A stretch of 64,000 bases of DNA from NCBI GenBank assembly GCA_902806575.1, contig CADCXD010000008.1, forward strand, positions 1,736,001-1,800,000, read 5' to 3'. Under the pieces are notes generated by a model. That model was not told the origin of the DNA. It made no database searches and was given only the letters and a program-made list of their open reading frames with translations. The position numbers and the translations under genes are program-made. The stretch comes from Jackrogersella multiformis (Eukaryota > Ascomycota > Sordariomycetes > Xylariales > Hypoxylaceae). Below, piece by piece: positions 37,446 through 48,962 of the stretch (position 1 is the stretch's first letter; every line of letters begins with the position of its first letter).

Positions 37446-39353
37446 ATGTCTCTTTCGACTTCAACTGACCATATTGACGAAAATGGGGACGCGCGAGGCG
37501 ATTTAGCGTGTTCGAGAACCCCTAAGCGAACGGATAGTACAGAACCTCAAGATTATCATAATCGCCATTCCGAGTCTAAGGAAGGTCGGGGCAATATTTT
37601 AACCAACATCGCTAACCTCACTCACCTAGAGCACTATGTCGAAGTTATGTACGGCCTTCTGCAACGCGAAACCCTCGCGCTCGAACAGCAAAGGCAGCAA
37701 GCAGAAGATTGTCACATTAATCATGGTTCTCCTAAAAATAATCCCGATCCCGATGTAGCGAGCTCGAGCGCCGATAAAGATACTACATATATCGAAGACA
37801 TAATCAAACAACTGAAGGAACGGCTAGCATTGGAACCCCCGAGGTTTGATAACGACCTCGATCCACATCAAGAGCTGCAACTTATATGTTGTAGGGGGCA
37901 TCTAGCGACGGCGTTTATGGAAATGATTCACGGAGATTATCGACAAGCCCTTGATGCTTTCGAACACGCAGAAAGCGGCTACAGATTGCTATTCAAGCCG
38001 GATCACATTACAAGACTTGAAGCCTCGAGTATACAGGCTCTACTTCTGGCTCTCAACTCGAAGCCTGTTGAAGCAGAACAACTTTGCAGAAAAACCATCG
38101 CAATGCTGGTCAAAGAGAAAGGGTATGAGCATCCGATGACGCTAGTAACAATCAGCAACCTAGTACACATTTCGATGGAGCTCTGGAACTTCACCGACGC
38201 TTTGGAATGTGCTTCCTTCGTGGTCACCAAAGCAACTAAGCTGCTGGGTCATCATCATCCCTTGACGCTTCATTGCAAGGCCCAGGTAGCATTTGCGAAG
38301 TTTCATTCTGGACATTACTCCGTCTCGGAAGAAGAACTACTTTCAGTCGTCAAGACTTTCGAGGGTCTGAAAGATCACCCTGACCTATTTCAGTACCAGT
38401 GCTTCCTAGCTAAGATTCACCTTAAATGCGGCAAGGTCGATGCAGCCAAAAGGCGAATAGTTCCAGCGATAGAAATGAAACTTGAGGTAAAGGTTGAACT
38501 CGAGGACTTCCTAAGCAATTTCGTGCGTGAGTCAGAGGAAGCTTCATCAGGAGGAAACATACACCCTCAGTTGCTGAATGCCTTGAAATTGTATGCGGAA
38601 ATCACACTTCAAGAGGCAAAGGAAGATTCTGCTATAAGCATTTACAGGGCCATTTGGACGCAAGAGAAGACACAGCTCGGCAACGCACAGCTCGCTACCT
38701 CAGAATCACTCTACCGGCTTTCCATCTTGGAAAGGGAGACTCGATATGACAATATAACGTACAAAGAGGCGAAGAAGCAACTAGAAAAAGTCTGTCTACT
38801 TCGCAAAAAGATTCTAGGCGTGGAGCATGTTAGTACTTTATCTGCCTGGCGTGAGTCTCTAGAAGCTGCAGAGAAAGAGAATCGAGGGGGAAATGCCTCC
38901 ACTTCGACAGTTGGCGGCGAGAACGATGTGGATGAGGCTTTTCATGGGCAAATTGAAAGCATATCGGAATTCGTCTATCACTCTCACTCGTCTCATCTTG
39001 GGAGATACCACCCGGAGACCTTGAAGTCCCTTCTATGGCTATTCAAGCTACGAAAGTCTATGAAGCTTGACGAAAAGGCAAGCGCCAATGTCGACGAGCT
39101 TCTCGCAGCCTCTGTGTTGCCATCGATCCGAAAACAACGTACGACGGAGTCTCTGGGCATGGAGTTTTGCGTTGCACTGGTTTACTTGGATTCATGTGAC
39201 CACTTACGCACGAGAGAGATCCTAGGGAAGGTTTTGTGGGAGATCGAGGTTGCTCTCGTTTTGGAGCACCAGGATATGCACGGCACCCTTAGGTATCTTA
39301 AGACGAAAACCCTCGACCTATTAGACCGCCTCTATATGTCTGAAGAGGAGTAA
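37446..39353 (+). CDS. TPR protein, kinesin-light-chain-like repeats
   Basis: Intronless, 635 residues from the ATG at 37446. An in-frame ATG at 37401 would add 15 residues, but the later start has the better context (GCCATGTC). After a hydrophilic N-terminus (about 100 residues) come helical pairs of the TPR_10/12 type: GYRLLFKPDHITRLEASS, KGYEHPMTLVTISNLVHI, LLGHHHPLTLHCKAQVAF, ILGVEHVSTLSAW and HLGRYHPETLKSLLWLFK. These HP-x-TL repeats are the same kind that form the C-termini of fungal NB-ARC-TPR (NLR-like) proteins, but no nucleotide-binding or effector domain is fused here. Function is therefore unknown, presumably protein-protein interaction in the cytosol. Confidence 0.85.
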   Translation: MSLSTSTDHIDENGDARGDLACSRTPKRTDSTEPQDYHNRHSESKEGRGNILTNIANLTHLEHYVEVMYGLLQRETLALEQQRQQAEDCHINHGSPKNNPDPDVASSSADKDTTYIEDIIKQLKERLALEPPRFDNDLDPHQELQLICCRGHLATAFMEMIHGDYRQALDAFEHAESGYRLLFKPDHITRLEASSIQALLLALNSKPVEAEQLCRKTIAMLVKEKGYEHPMTLVTISNLVHISMELWNFTDALECASFVVTKATKLLGHHHPLTLHCKAQVAFAKFHSGHYSVSEEELLSVVKTFEGLKDHPDLFQYQCFLAKIHLKCGKVDAAKRRIVPAIEMKLEVKVELEDFLSNFVRESEEASSGGNIHPQLLNALKLYAEITLQEAKEDSAISIYRAIWTQEKTQLGNAQLATSESLYRLSILERETRYDNITYKEAKKQLEKVCLLRKKILGVEHVSTLSAWRESLEAAEKENRGGNASTSTVGGENDVDEAFHGQIESISEFVYHSHSSHLGRYHPETLKSLLWLFKLRKSMKLDEKASANVDELLAASVLPSIRKQRTTESLGMEFCVALVYLDSCDHLRTREILGKVLWEIEVALVLEHQDMHGTLRYLKTKTLDLLDRLYMSEEE

Positions 39354-40086
39354 GGACTACATAGGTCGCATGAATTCCGATGCTTATGTAAGCTATGGTA
39401 ACTGCGTCGGCTGATGCGAGACATTCGGTATACAACGAGGAGTTGCTCTATCGTATTGGAGTTTAGCTTGAGGGGGTAAATTTTTCCTGGCGGTGAACTA
39501 AGCTAGTTCTCTATTATAATACAAGAATAGCAAAAAGATTAACGTTGAGTAAATCAGAATGTTCTCGGATAAATGCGTTAGCGATGAAGTAATTGGTTCC
39601 ATGATATAAATGTTTGACTGTGGATTTAATCGTCATCGAGATACGTACCTAGGTACCTCCTAGGAATTAAGCACATTGAATATCGTTAATTCATTAGGTG
39701 TTTACTTGAAGGTATTCAGGAAATGAGTTAACTTACCTCCCCATGCTAGATTAGTCAGCACTGGAATTACCCCTGAACCCCTGAACCCCTGAACCCCTGA
39801 ATGTCACTAACTTTCGATCGGCTTCACCATAGATAGAACTCTCTGAAGAGTTAGCACGTAATACGAATAGATACATATAATCAAAATGAATGAATGGTTA
39901 ATATCTTATAACGTGAAAACCTATGCATTTAAATTCTTAATTGTGTCAAAGATGACCGCTATTAAAATCGCGGATTTTTATTTAGTGCCTTGTTATCTTG
40001 TCCCAAATGAGCTGCCCAAAGCAGCAACAGGTACCTATCTATGTGATGGTAAATAACCATTAAAAGGTAGTATCTTCAGTGCGGTC
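39354..40086. other. Convergent spacer
   Basis: 3' flanks of the TPR gene and the proline-rich gene. It contains palindromes around 39648-39665 and a minisatellite at 39769-39801. Confidence 0.5.
39769..39801 (+). repeat. Minisatellite, 8-bp unit CCCCTGAA, four copies
   Basis: Four head-to-tail copies of CCCCTGAA. Single copies of the same word occur near 35931 and 35979, suggesting local expansion of a dispersed motif. Confidence 0.85.
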
Positions 40087-41067
40087 TCATGACCACTTCA
40101 TGAGCGCATCATTGTGGCCCGGGACCGCGGCCAATAACTGTCTAACCCAGAGGTGGACCTGACATTCATCCATCTTCTTGAAATACTCGTTTAGACGGAT
40201 CTGGTCAAACATAACCCTAGACCCCACACCAATCTCAGATAGCGAAGACCCGTCCCGAACCACTCTGAACTCAATGTCGTGGCCATCTCCCCGTTTTATA
40301 GCATACACACCAGTCGCGCCTTGTTCTTGGTCTTTCGGGGTGCCGACGTGGATCGCTTTTGCGCGAAGCTCGGAGTTCGGCAGCGGGTTGTCTACTGACA
40401 CCGCTGGGTGTGCCGAAGTGTCGCCCGGCCATCTGATTATGTTGGCTTGTCTCTGGGCCTCGAGCTCGGCTTCCCGTTTCTCCCTTTCGGCCTCGATGCG
40501 CTTTTTTTCTGCGCTCATGCGTCGGTTCTCGGCCCAGATTAGGTCCATGCCATACGGTAGCGACGGCGGGGTCTCTGTCGGAGTCTCTGTCGGTCTAGGC
40601 GTCGGAGGGGTCTGGCTGGGGCGAGTAGGGGGAGGACCTTGTATGATTCCCCTTTCACAGCTTTTGATGGCATTCAGGTGATTGAGAAGTTGATCGGGGA
40701 TCTTATAAACCGGTCGTTTAGTATCAGGCTGCACTGCATGTTGGCGGTTAGGCTGATAGGCATTTTGAGCACTTGGTATAAACCTGGCTGGAGCCGGTGG
40801 CCACAAAGGTCGGGGGCGTGTGAGTTCTGAATGTAGTTGTGCTAAATTTGGTAATCCTGGTGTGGGCATGTACGAATTGAGATAGGAGGGAGGAGCGGGA
40901 GGAGCTGCCATGTTGCCATAAACAGGTCTCGAAGTTTGACCGATAGCGGTGCTGGGGAGATTCAATATATCGATACAAGCTGTCCTATCTGGACTATTGC
41001 GATTTATGGGGCGGATACCAGTGGTATTCTTTGCCTCCCTGACATTTTGGTTTTTTGAACTTGCCAT
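40087..41067 (-). CDS. Proline-rich, coiled-coil orphan protein
   Basis: Single exon of 326 residues. The open frame extends to 41136 only with a non-ATG codon. The ATG at 41067 has a strong context (ATCAAGATGGCA), so it is preferred. The N-terminal half is disordered and rich in Pro, Asn and Gln. A run of RPSQTPPTPRPTETPTETPP precedes a charged coiled coil (AEKKRIEAEREKREAELEAQ). A compact C-terminal part follows (GVYAIKRGDGHDIEFRVVRD and VHLWVRQLLAAVPGHND). I recognise no family. It shares style, but no clear sequence, with the orphans at 47884 and 48963. Confidence 0.7.
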   Translation of the reverse strand: MASSKNQNVREAKNTTGIRPINRNSPDRTACIDILNLPSTAIGQTSRPVYGNMAAPPAPPSYLNSYMPTPGLPNLAQLHSELTRPRPLWPPAPARFIPSAQNAYQPNRQHAVQPDTKRPVYKIPDQLLNHLNAIKSCERGIIQGPPPTRPSQTPPTPRPTETPTETPPSLPYGMDLIWAENRRMSAEKKRIEAEREKREAELEAQRQANIIRWPGDTSAHPAVSVDNPLPNSELRAKAIHVGTPKDQEQGATGVYAIKRGDGHDIEFRVVRDGSSLSEIGVGSRVMFDQIRLNEYFKKMDECQVHLWVRQLLAAVPGHNDALMKWS

Positions 41068-41741
41068 CTTGATGCTCTGGATTTTTGTGAGGTGGAATAA
41101 ACCTTTGCTAAGTACCTTTGTTAGATAGTCACCCACGAGGAGAGTACTGTCACATCAAACACTAACACTGATCAAAGGGGTAATTATGTGTGATGTAAGT
41201 TCTGAGTAAGAGCGTGAATATATGGAAGAAGAGTACTGATTGAATAAAGGGAGTTGTGTGTTTTAATGATTGGGATATGCCATAGCCCGCCTTAAGAGTT
41301 TCTCTAATATGTGCCTAGGTAAGGAAGGACTATATAGGAGGAATCAACTATATCTGCCTACCTACCTGGTAAGTACCTAGTTAATCAGGTCCCCCTTATT
41401 CGAGCTGCCTATGCAAGAGTTGTAAAATATTACCATATAGACTCATTGTCTTCCTGATTGTTCTTTTCATTGCTATCTCCATCGTCTTTAAGCGGGCTCA
41501 ATGCAATCACACAAGTTCAACCAGGCATAACAGCTTCAGCATACTGTTATAAAGCTTAATAAATGCCTTATGTGACGTAAAGTTGTAGCTAGAACCGTTT
41601 CGTTAATTCGAGAAACACAATATGAAGTACCTAGACAATGAGAAATGATTCACGGGAACCTTTTCTGGTGACTCAAAAACATCATCAGCACCTACATAGG
41701 TAGGTTTCATTCAACATGCTAATTTTAGCTTCAGACCCGAA
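41068..41741. other. Spacer
   Basis: Promoter of the proline-rich gene and 3' flank of the carboxylesterase. It includes an imperfect ACCTAC/CCTAGG array at about 41307-41385. Confidence 0.5.
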
Positions 41742-43367
41742 TTATCTATCTGGATGTGAATCATACACTCCTTTGCCCATACATGCAATATCTACATCTG
41801 ACGAGCTGATATTCCGAGCTACGATATTACCCCCGCCAAAGCGTACCATATCCCCTATTAATTCAGCATTACTAGGCAACCAACCCAAATTCCTTAGGCC
41901 ATTCTCTGGATCCGTTAGGAAGGCCAGTGCATAATCCTGCATTGCCTCTGCCACTTGTTTCTGAAAGTCTGTAGCCCCTCCTGTGAGGTTATAACATCCG
42001 AAAATCATGGGTAGATCTGCGCCATGGTAGGCTCCCATCCACGAGAATGGAGTCAGATTCGTGTAGTTTCCGGCATATTGGTAACGATAGGTAGTGAGAT
42101 TATTGTAATCTCTGACATTTGAAGAGTTAAATGCTGGGCAGATGAAGTCAATAAGAGTCCCCTTGTCAACATCAGTCGTATTTGGTCCAACCAATAAGTT
42201 ATCAAGAGGATATGCGATGAGACTCGATTGTTCGTTTGAAGTGTCGCTTATGAGTGCTGGAACTTTCGATATCAGACCCCTTTCTGCCCTCTCCGTGTAA
42301 TTCTTGAATATGACCTTCTCGTCTGCAGTTGGCCGAAATAATAATCGAGGGTTCCTTCCATCATCCCCATAATGACCAACAAAGTTCGTGATTAAATTGA
42401 CAGGGACTTGTTGGATGCATTCAAATTCAGCTGTAGGATCATTCGGAAAATCACATCCGATTTCTTTCGCAACGTATGTGAAGTTCGTCTGCAACGCATC
42501 GTCGCCCTGTGCAAATGTACGCATAGCCGCCCCTGACATGAGGAAGAATCCAGCCGCTAACGGGTCATCGTAATACGCAAAATTGAGAACATCCGCTGAG
42601 ACTCCACCAGCTGAATGACCCCATACTGTGATTCGTTGCGGGTCGCCTCCAAAGGCCTCGATGTTGGCGTACACCCACTCAAGCGCAAGCCTCTGGTCTA
42701 GAATTCCAACATTCTGGTCTTCTAAATCGGCAGAATTTGGAAATCCGAATATGTTGACTCTGTAGTTCATCGTAACCATGATATGCTTTTGGCTGCGGCT
42801 GACCCAGCCAGCCGGGATGTGGTAAGGGGCATCTAAGCCGCCGCCCCTGAAGCTACCGCCTGGCAGGAATAGGCCCACAGGGAGCTTATCCTGTGATGTA
42901 GCATTTATCGGTGTCCAAACAGCTAGGCTTAAGCAGTCTTCCGAGGTTGTCTGTGCCATCTCTCCTGCATGGTAACTTTGACCACGGGTGTTGATTGAGA
43001 AATTCGTGATGTTGGCATTCCACAAAGAGAGTTTGGATGTAAGATACTGAGGGCACGGAGGCGGAAACCTATAAGAGTAATGGTGGTTTTTGGAAGGCCG
43101 TAGAGGCACTGGTGGTTTCCATCGAAGCTTTCCAATAGGGGGCTCGGCGTACGGTATATTTCGAAATTCTCTGACGCCCGGAAAGTCCGCATTCTGTAGC
43201 CCAGTGTAAGTCCCTGTCAAGGCCCTTACCGTAAGGCTAGGGCTACTTTCCCGATCGCAAAAGTGGCCAGCAGCGACGATCCCCAAGGGAATGCTACCAA
43301 ATAACACCAGCCGTCTTATTGTTAATCTGAGTGAATTAAAGACCATGATGCCAAGAGGGATTATCAC
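41742..43367 (-). CDS. Type-B carboxylesterase/lipase, secreted or membrane-anchored
   Basis: Single exon, 541 residues. The N-terminus has a hydrophobic segment (LVLFGSIPLGIVAAG), so it is a signal peptide or signal anchor; a start at 43346 is also possible. Carboxylesterase B features appear in order: FRNIPYAEPPIGKLRW, SEDCLSLAVWTP, the oxyanion segment LPGGSFRGGG, the nucleophile elbow GHSAGG with Ser252, an acidic residue at Glu379 in SDTSNEQSS, and His448 in YHGADLPMIFG. The triad is thus complete. Many N-x-S/T sites support secretion. It hydrolyses esters; the natural substrate is unknown. No intron is seen, whereas many fungal homologues have few. Confidence 0.92.
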   Translation of the reverse strand: MIIPLGIMVFNSLRLTIRRLVLFGSIPLGIVAAGHFCDRESSPSLTVRALTGTYTGLQNADFPGVREFRNIPYAEPPIGKLRWKPPVPLRPSKNHHYSYRFPPPCPQYLTSKLSLWNANITNFSINTRGQSYHAGEMAQTTSEDCLSLAVWTPINATSQDKLPVGLFLPGGSFRGGGLDAPYHIPAGWVSRSQKHIMVTMNYRVNIFGFPNSADLEDQNVGILDQRLALEWVYANIEAFGGDPQRITVWGHSAGGVSADVLNFAYYDDPLAAGFFLMSGAAMRTFAQGDDALQTNFTYVAKEIGCDFPNDPTAEFECIQQVPVNLITNFVGHYGDDGRNPRLLFRPTADEKVIFKNYTERAERGLISKVPALISDTSNEQSSLIAYPLDNLLVGPNTTDVDKGTLIDFICPAFNSSNVRDYNNLTTYRYQYAGNYTNLTPFSWMGAYHGADLPMIFGCYNLTGGATDFQKQVAEAMQDYALAFLTDPENGLRNLGWLPSNAELIGDMVRFGGGNIVARNISSSDVDIACMGKGVYDSHPDR

Positions 43368-44784
43368 TAACGTTCTGCTCTAGGATCAGACTTGTCTAGC
43401 AATACACCACACGTACCTAGATCTTGATGCTTGTTGCTGATCATGGCGATCTCTATCCGAAGAATACTGATTATACTTATACATTACTGGTGGTATAGGA
43501 GGAAGTATAATTATCTACCTAGGTTAGGTAGGTATCTATTACTTCAGCGAATAGAGCTTTGGCTCGCGGCTCTAGATCTATGCCGGTACTTGTAGTCTCA
43601 TATAGCTTCCGCTTTAGTCAATAAGATCCTGCATGTGACCTATCTAGATGGAACCCCGCGTGGTGAGTATTCGAGTTTCCTACGACGCTCTGGACCTCTG
43701 TTTCACATTTGATTTCATTAGGCTAAATAATATCATCTTGCATCATTGAGGCGACATCTATGAGAATCAGCTATTCGGGGTGTAAGGAACAGGCAGACAA
43801 TATTTAGGTCTAATGTGAATACCCAGACGAAGTATAATATAGTATAATAGATAATCTGCTTAGCCGTAAAGGAAGCCCATATACCTAGGTAGGCACCAAC
43901 CGATCCAAATTTGGATAATTTATTACCGCTTCCCATAAGAAGTATCATTACCTAGAAATACAAGGAGTATTATTCGAAGAAATATATATGCATTATCCTA
44001 TTGTCCTTATTTCCTTGTCTCTTTTGTCCATCTTTCCTTATCACGCCCCTTATTTCCTTGGCCTCCTATTATAGCCTCAATTAAGAATAATTTCCTAGTA
44101 CTGCAATATTGTTGTAATAGACGCAGGTTATGAGTGTCATTCTTGTTGTATTAAAGGTTAAGTTCTATGAAGCTAGTGAGGATACGTAGGTATACTTATA
44201 TACCTCCCTAGATACGGGGCGTAGATCTTCCAGCCACCTAATATTCCAATAAATATACTGTATTCCTAATACTTAATGATTTAAATTCTCTATTAAAGTC
44301 TCTTTTTAGAATGGAAGGGGGTATAAGGAGACTTTGAGTAAAATAATACAACAGGTAAGTATCCAATCTTGTTAGGGATATCAAGTACCACCAAGTAACC
44401 ATCCCAAAGGGGAATCCAATTTGAAGACATCCATACTTAGGTACAACAAAGGTAGGTACCTAGGTAGTCAAATTGGTGCTGCACGACACCCCTAACTTGT
44501 AAATTAAGTAGGGCTGACCGCAGATATTTATCTGAGACATGTAGTTCTAATTAATCCACCAACCAATCTAACAAGATCACCTCCGGCATTATTAGTCTAA
44601 TATCGACAAGTTCAGCTTCGTCCTTAAATTCGACATCCTATTATATTATGGTGAATTCTTCTATCTATAATAAACTATAATCATGGGCTGTATGCATGGT
44701 TCGTATCTCGTGTATCTAGCAAACATCATACCTCTAAGTTTAGGTGGACAGTTGAGAGAACAAAATCTAGGTTAGCCACACCAT
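43368..44784. other. Spacer
   Basis: 1.4 kb between two minus-strand genes. It holds palindrome copies at about 43516, 43881 and 44455. I see no gene; a short minus-strand frame at 43733-43948 is not protein-like. Confidence 0.5.
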
Positions 44785-46093
44785 TTACTCGTAAATATAA
44801 CATCTCCCACCCTCCGTCATCGGCATTCCCTCTTTGGTCTTCGGGTGCCACCCCAAGCCCAAATCCATTACATCCTCAATCGTCGCTAAGCTTCGTGGTA
44901 CATTCTGTGCGTAGTCTAGCGCGAGACCTAAGAATGTCCTATTTCCGTCGATAGCGTAAGTTCTTTCTTTTAAATCCTGGCCTTGCCATATCGCCCACAA
45001 GCGGTCGATCTGCGCGTGAAGCAGATAGAAGACCGGGTCGTTCGGGGTGCTGAATGGGTCGGCTGCCTCGAGACCGACGAATGTGTGCGAATTCAGGTGC
45101 CACAGGTCTTCAATATTGTTTCTAAGTTCCTTGATAGTGTTGGACGCCACGATCGTCGTCGCATTAGCCCAGTTCAGCACACCCTTGCTTGCGCCGTCGT
45201 AAAAGTCCCGTGACAAGCAGCGCGAATTCGGTTCATATCCGTACTTATTTGCCGGGTCGATCACCTCTTTTGCGACGGGCCCAAGACTGATAGTGAAATT
45301 CTTAAAGGGGCCATCTGTGACGCAGCCACCCCCGCTACCGGCGGGCTTCGGAAGCGAGAAGTTGGCGATGGCCAAGCCGGGCAGTATGACCTTCCTGGGC
45401 CCATGGGGCACAGATGCACCGTTGCCGCTAAAAGATGTCATAGAGCCGTCGAAGACCTTAGACTTAGTCTGGTCTTCAGAAAATCGTGGGACGTCCCAGT
45501 ACGGGAGGTGCCCTTTGTACCCACACTCATCGCGCAGCGCTCTCTCCATCTGCCAAAGAAATAGGCGGTGCCACGGGAGGAGATAGCCCTGGGACTTTTG
45601 CTTAGTATATTCTCTGAATTGTATGAGGAAACTATCCTACATACTGATTGATGGATAATATTGGTCTGGTTGATGTGGATGTAGGTGAAATCATCCAATC
45701 GGTTGACCGCACCTGGCGCCAGTCCGGTATCCATCACCGGTGGCTTCGCGGCTAGGCAATGTACAGCGCGAATGTAATCAGCTCTTATCACATCGTCGGT
45801 CTCGTCCCTGAGAATCCATGTTAGGATCGAAGGAACGAGGTCCTCGCCTCTCTGTCACTTGTTGTGCCTCCTTACCATGACTTCCGGATGACAATGTTAT
45901 TCTTGGTACAGCCGCCAGCTCCCAACGACGCCCTGATATTCTTTTGATATGTGTCTTGAAACCTTTTGAAGTCGCTAGGCATCGGTATACCGCTGGTATG
46001 GCCAGTTTCCCACTGCAGAGGTCCGGTTAATGCCGGCTGGCCCATGGAGGCAACACAAGCCCCTACTATGGCCGATCTCCCGAGCCAATACAT
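44785..46093 (-). CDS. Tyrosinase (type-3 copper oxidase)
   Basis: Three exons on the minus strand (46093-45876, 45807-45645, 45594-44785) give 396 residues. The introns are 68 and 50 bp and frame-consistent. All six copper ligands expected of a type-3 site can be placed. For CuA they are His117 (FTYIHINQT), His125 (NIIHQS) and His136 (LPWHRLFLWQMERAL). For CuB they are His293 and His297 (LWHLNSHTFVG) and His320 (NDPVFYLLHAQIDRLW). The N-terminus (WLGRSAIVGACVASM) is a possible weak signal peptide, and N-x-S/T sites support secretion. There is no long C-terminal lid domain, as in short secreted fungal tyrosinases. It oxidises phenols or catechols, but substrate and role (melanin, secondary metabolite or peptide modification) are not shown by the context. 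Confidence 0.9.
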
Positions 46094-47883
46094 TTTGGAT
46101 GGGGATTTAGGCGTTCTGGAAATCCCGGCAAGCTAGGGGAGCCGGGTGACTTTCGATAGCTAGGATAATAAATGGCCCTCTTAGATATACTAAGAGGGCA
46201 AATGAGGGTACCGACATGATGTTCGGCAACTACTCATTATATAGGGAGCAGCGGGTAGACCGAGCATTTTCGTAAGGATCGGTGTCGTGGAACGTCTACC
46301 AAGCCTGCGAGCCTCGTGTCGTAAAATTCCATGGTCCGATGGCATCCCTAAGCAATCCAGGACTGGAACGACAACTATTATCTAGCTGCGCCGCTTAATC
46401 GGGACCGAGGAATGATAGGGTTAGATGTGCTTGATCTGGCCGGACTGCTGGCTACAGCATCGTATTTGGATCGATATTGTGGCATAGTTTTCGGGAGGTG
46501 ATCTAGTAGTGTAGATCCCCCTGGCTAATTAATATAGCATGCATAACCCCACGTGTCTCAAGATATTTCCTATGCATGACGATAACGCGTTCTGCGCCAT
46601 TCGAGATCGTAAATAGTTCACCCGAGATCCTACTCTCCTATTTCTGTCGGACCCGAGGTCGAAGAATAGAATGGAAAAGGAGCGTCATCATCCTTCGGTA
46701 ATAATCGTCAAAGTACGACAAGGAATGCTTCATTGTCGATGAAAATAGATATTAGATGTAGGTTTGACGGACTAATTTACTACTAAGGGGTAGGAAATGC
46801 TTCAAATTATTGTTCATGTCTCACCACAACGAGTAATGATATTCACTAGGGCTTCCTTTACGGGCGTGTGTGACATCACTTTTTGACAACTGGCATCTAA
46901 TTTGGCTAGAGAATATGTAGCAACGGGCACCGGTTATGGTCCGTGCGTTGTGCAGGCCGCGTAATGAATCTATCGCAGGTCCTGATTTCGGTCGGCTTAG
47001 TAATCCTATGGTGTTTTCGAGTTACACCACCTAGAAATGGTTGATTTCTTAGGGGGGACCATATTCTATTAGGAGATTATAATAAAACCAATCTATACAA
47101 TCTCTCAGCTCACTTGAAAGTTTCAAATTTCTCATAATCTTTCCTGTTTCTTGCCTTCTCTTCGATACGTATTAAGTCTTCTAGCTAGTATAGTAAGCGA
47201 TTGTCCTAAAGCATCAAACAGGCGGGATATTTCTAATATATTAACCCAAAGGTTACCTACCTAGGTAGGTACTTTAACCCCAGTAAATCATTGTAATGTA
47301 AGAAGAGGGTTGCCGTCGTATCTTTCAAGTGACATTATAATCATAACATAGCAACGGCCAAGAGTGATGGGACAAGGTACGTATCCCATATCTAGTACAC
47401 TACAAAGGTGCAAAGTTAGCTCTTGAGCTCTTAGATATTGATATGCATCCCCAAGGAGTGTTTTATTCTTAGACTATCATGTGACAGTGACCACTGTTAG
47501 TTCCAATGGTAGCAGGTAATCAGGAATAATATTAAATTTAGGATCAAGTAAGACCCCTAAGAGAACAAAGATAACTATTATTTAGAATGTATATGAATAC
47601 TTAAATATTACAAATATCTACCCAGGTTATAAAATTTAGCTGCTAAATTAGGACACAAAGACGTCGAATAAAAACATTGTTTATATCAGCATCTTAACTT
47701 GTTTCCTTTCTAGCCCTTTGAGAAATACAGGCACAATGCAATTTATAATCCATATAATCGAGCTTAGGTCGCGTGGCGGATTCAGAATAGACACATATTA
47801 AATCACACCAGTTTTTACAACCTAATCGTTTTTATTATTGTTCATGAGGAAATTTTGTTATCACTCTCCCTAATTTAACCAAA
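46094..47883. other. Gene-free spacer
   Basis: 1.8 kb with ordinary composition. It contains one clean CCTAGG palindrome at about 47256-47273. No supported gene. Confidence 0.5.
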
Positions 47884-48432
47884 ATGTCTACTATCAAAGG
47901 AACCCGTCCAACGCCCCAATCACTTCCGAAACTCAGGATCCCTTCGGAATCTCACAAATCGGAACCCGAGGAGATAACAACTAGTCGAGTGAAGGGCTTC
48001 TTGGAGTTCTGCTGGAAACATAAGAAGGCGCCTATCACTCGGCTCCCTTCTATTCCCCTTATACCTCCTCCGCCCCAGACAGGCTCCGAGTCAGACACGG
48101 ACTCGAGCGGAGACAAGTCCAAGACTATAGAGAACAGATATGAAGACCTCACTATTGCCAATCCATTAGATACTTTAGCATTCACAGAGCACGAGGGGGT
48201 GGAGTTAGAGGCCAAAAAGGCAGAGTATGAGTACGCGAAGGCACAACACACGGAATGGATACTTGAGATGCAGGCCGACCCAAGAGATCGGAATTCTATG
48301 CTGCAGTGCAGGCACTGGAGAAAGACGAGGGAACGACTGAATTTAGAGATGTCGCTAATCTTTGGGCGGAGGGAGATTCGTAGGAATTTTAGGAGGGACG
48401 CGAACCACCCCGAGGGCTTAGAAAACTGGTAA
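47884..48432 (+). CDS. Small unknown charged protein
   Basis: Single exon, 182 residues, with a good start context (ACCAAAATGTC). The first half is Pro/Ser-rich and probably disordered (SIPLIPPPPQTGSESDTDSS). The second half is charged and helical (ELEAKKAEYEYAKAQHTEW) and ends with an Arg-rich helix (RREIRRNFRRD). No known domain. It is a candidate lineage-specific gene; its reality rests on length, start context and non-random composition. Confidence 0.55.
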   Translation: MSTIKGTRPTPQSLPKLRIPSESHKSEPEEITTSRVKGFLEFCWKHKKAPITRLPSIPLIPPPPQTGSESDTDSSGDKSKTIENRYEDLTIANPLDTLAFTEHEGVELEAKKAEYEYAKAQHTEWILEMQADPRDRNSMLQCRHWRKTRERLNLEMSLIFGRREIRRNFRRDANHPEGLENW

Positions 48433-48962
48433 CCAGGTAGGTACTGTAGATACTAGCAAGCGAGTAAGGGGTGGGTAAGTATTATTATTACAGTCATTGA
48501 TGCCTCATACCTGATTACCGCTGGCGGTAACTTGTCACTCAGAGGTTTGAGAGTTCAGGGGCTCAAATTAAGACCCTGGGTTGAACAACATATAATTAAG
48601 GGGTATAAAGGGGAACCATAGAAAAATGTGAATCAAGAATTTTTTGCCATTTCGATTTCATACATAGAAGTAATGCGTTTAAAGAACTACGTGTGATTCG
48701 AGCAACTGAATCATGAATGGGAACGAAGAATGAATGTATTGTTACTAGACAGGTGAGTAAGGTCACACATCATTTTCTACTGTTCCCTTTGTTTTACATC
48801 ACTGAATTGTTCACAACGCATATATATACGAAGCTCAAAGCACCTGATCGATATTAATCCCTACAAACCACAAAAACAAAACAACACACACAACTAAACA
48901 CATTCTCATAATATTCACCTAATCCGCTAAACCAGCATATTTGATATCTTACAAGCAATACA
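48433..48962. other. Spacer
   Basis: 530 bp between two same-strand orphan genes. The ACAAACCACAAAAACAAAAC stretch at about 48863-48885 looks like the leader of the next gene. Confidence 0.45.

Noticed and set aside
39769..39801. CRISPR-like array
   Set aside because: The units are contiguous 8-mers without spacers in a eukaryotic genome; it is a minisatellite.
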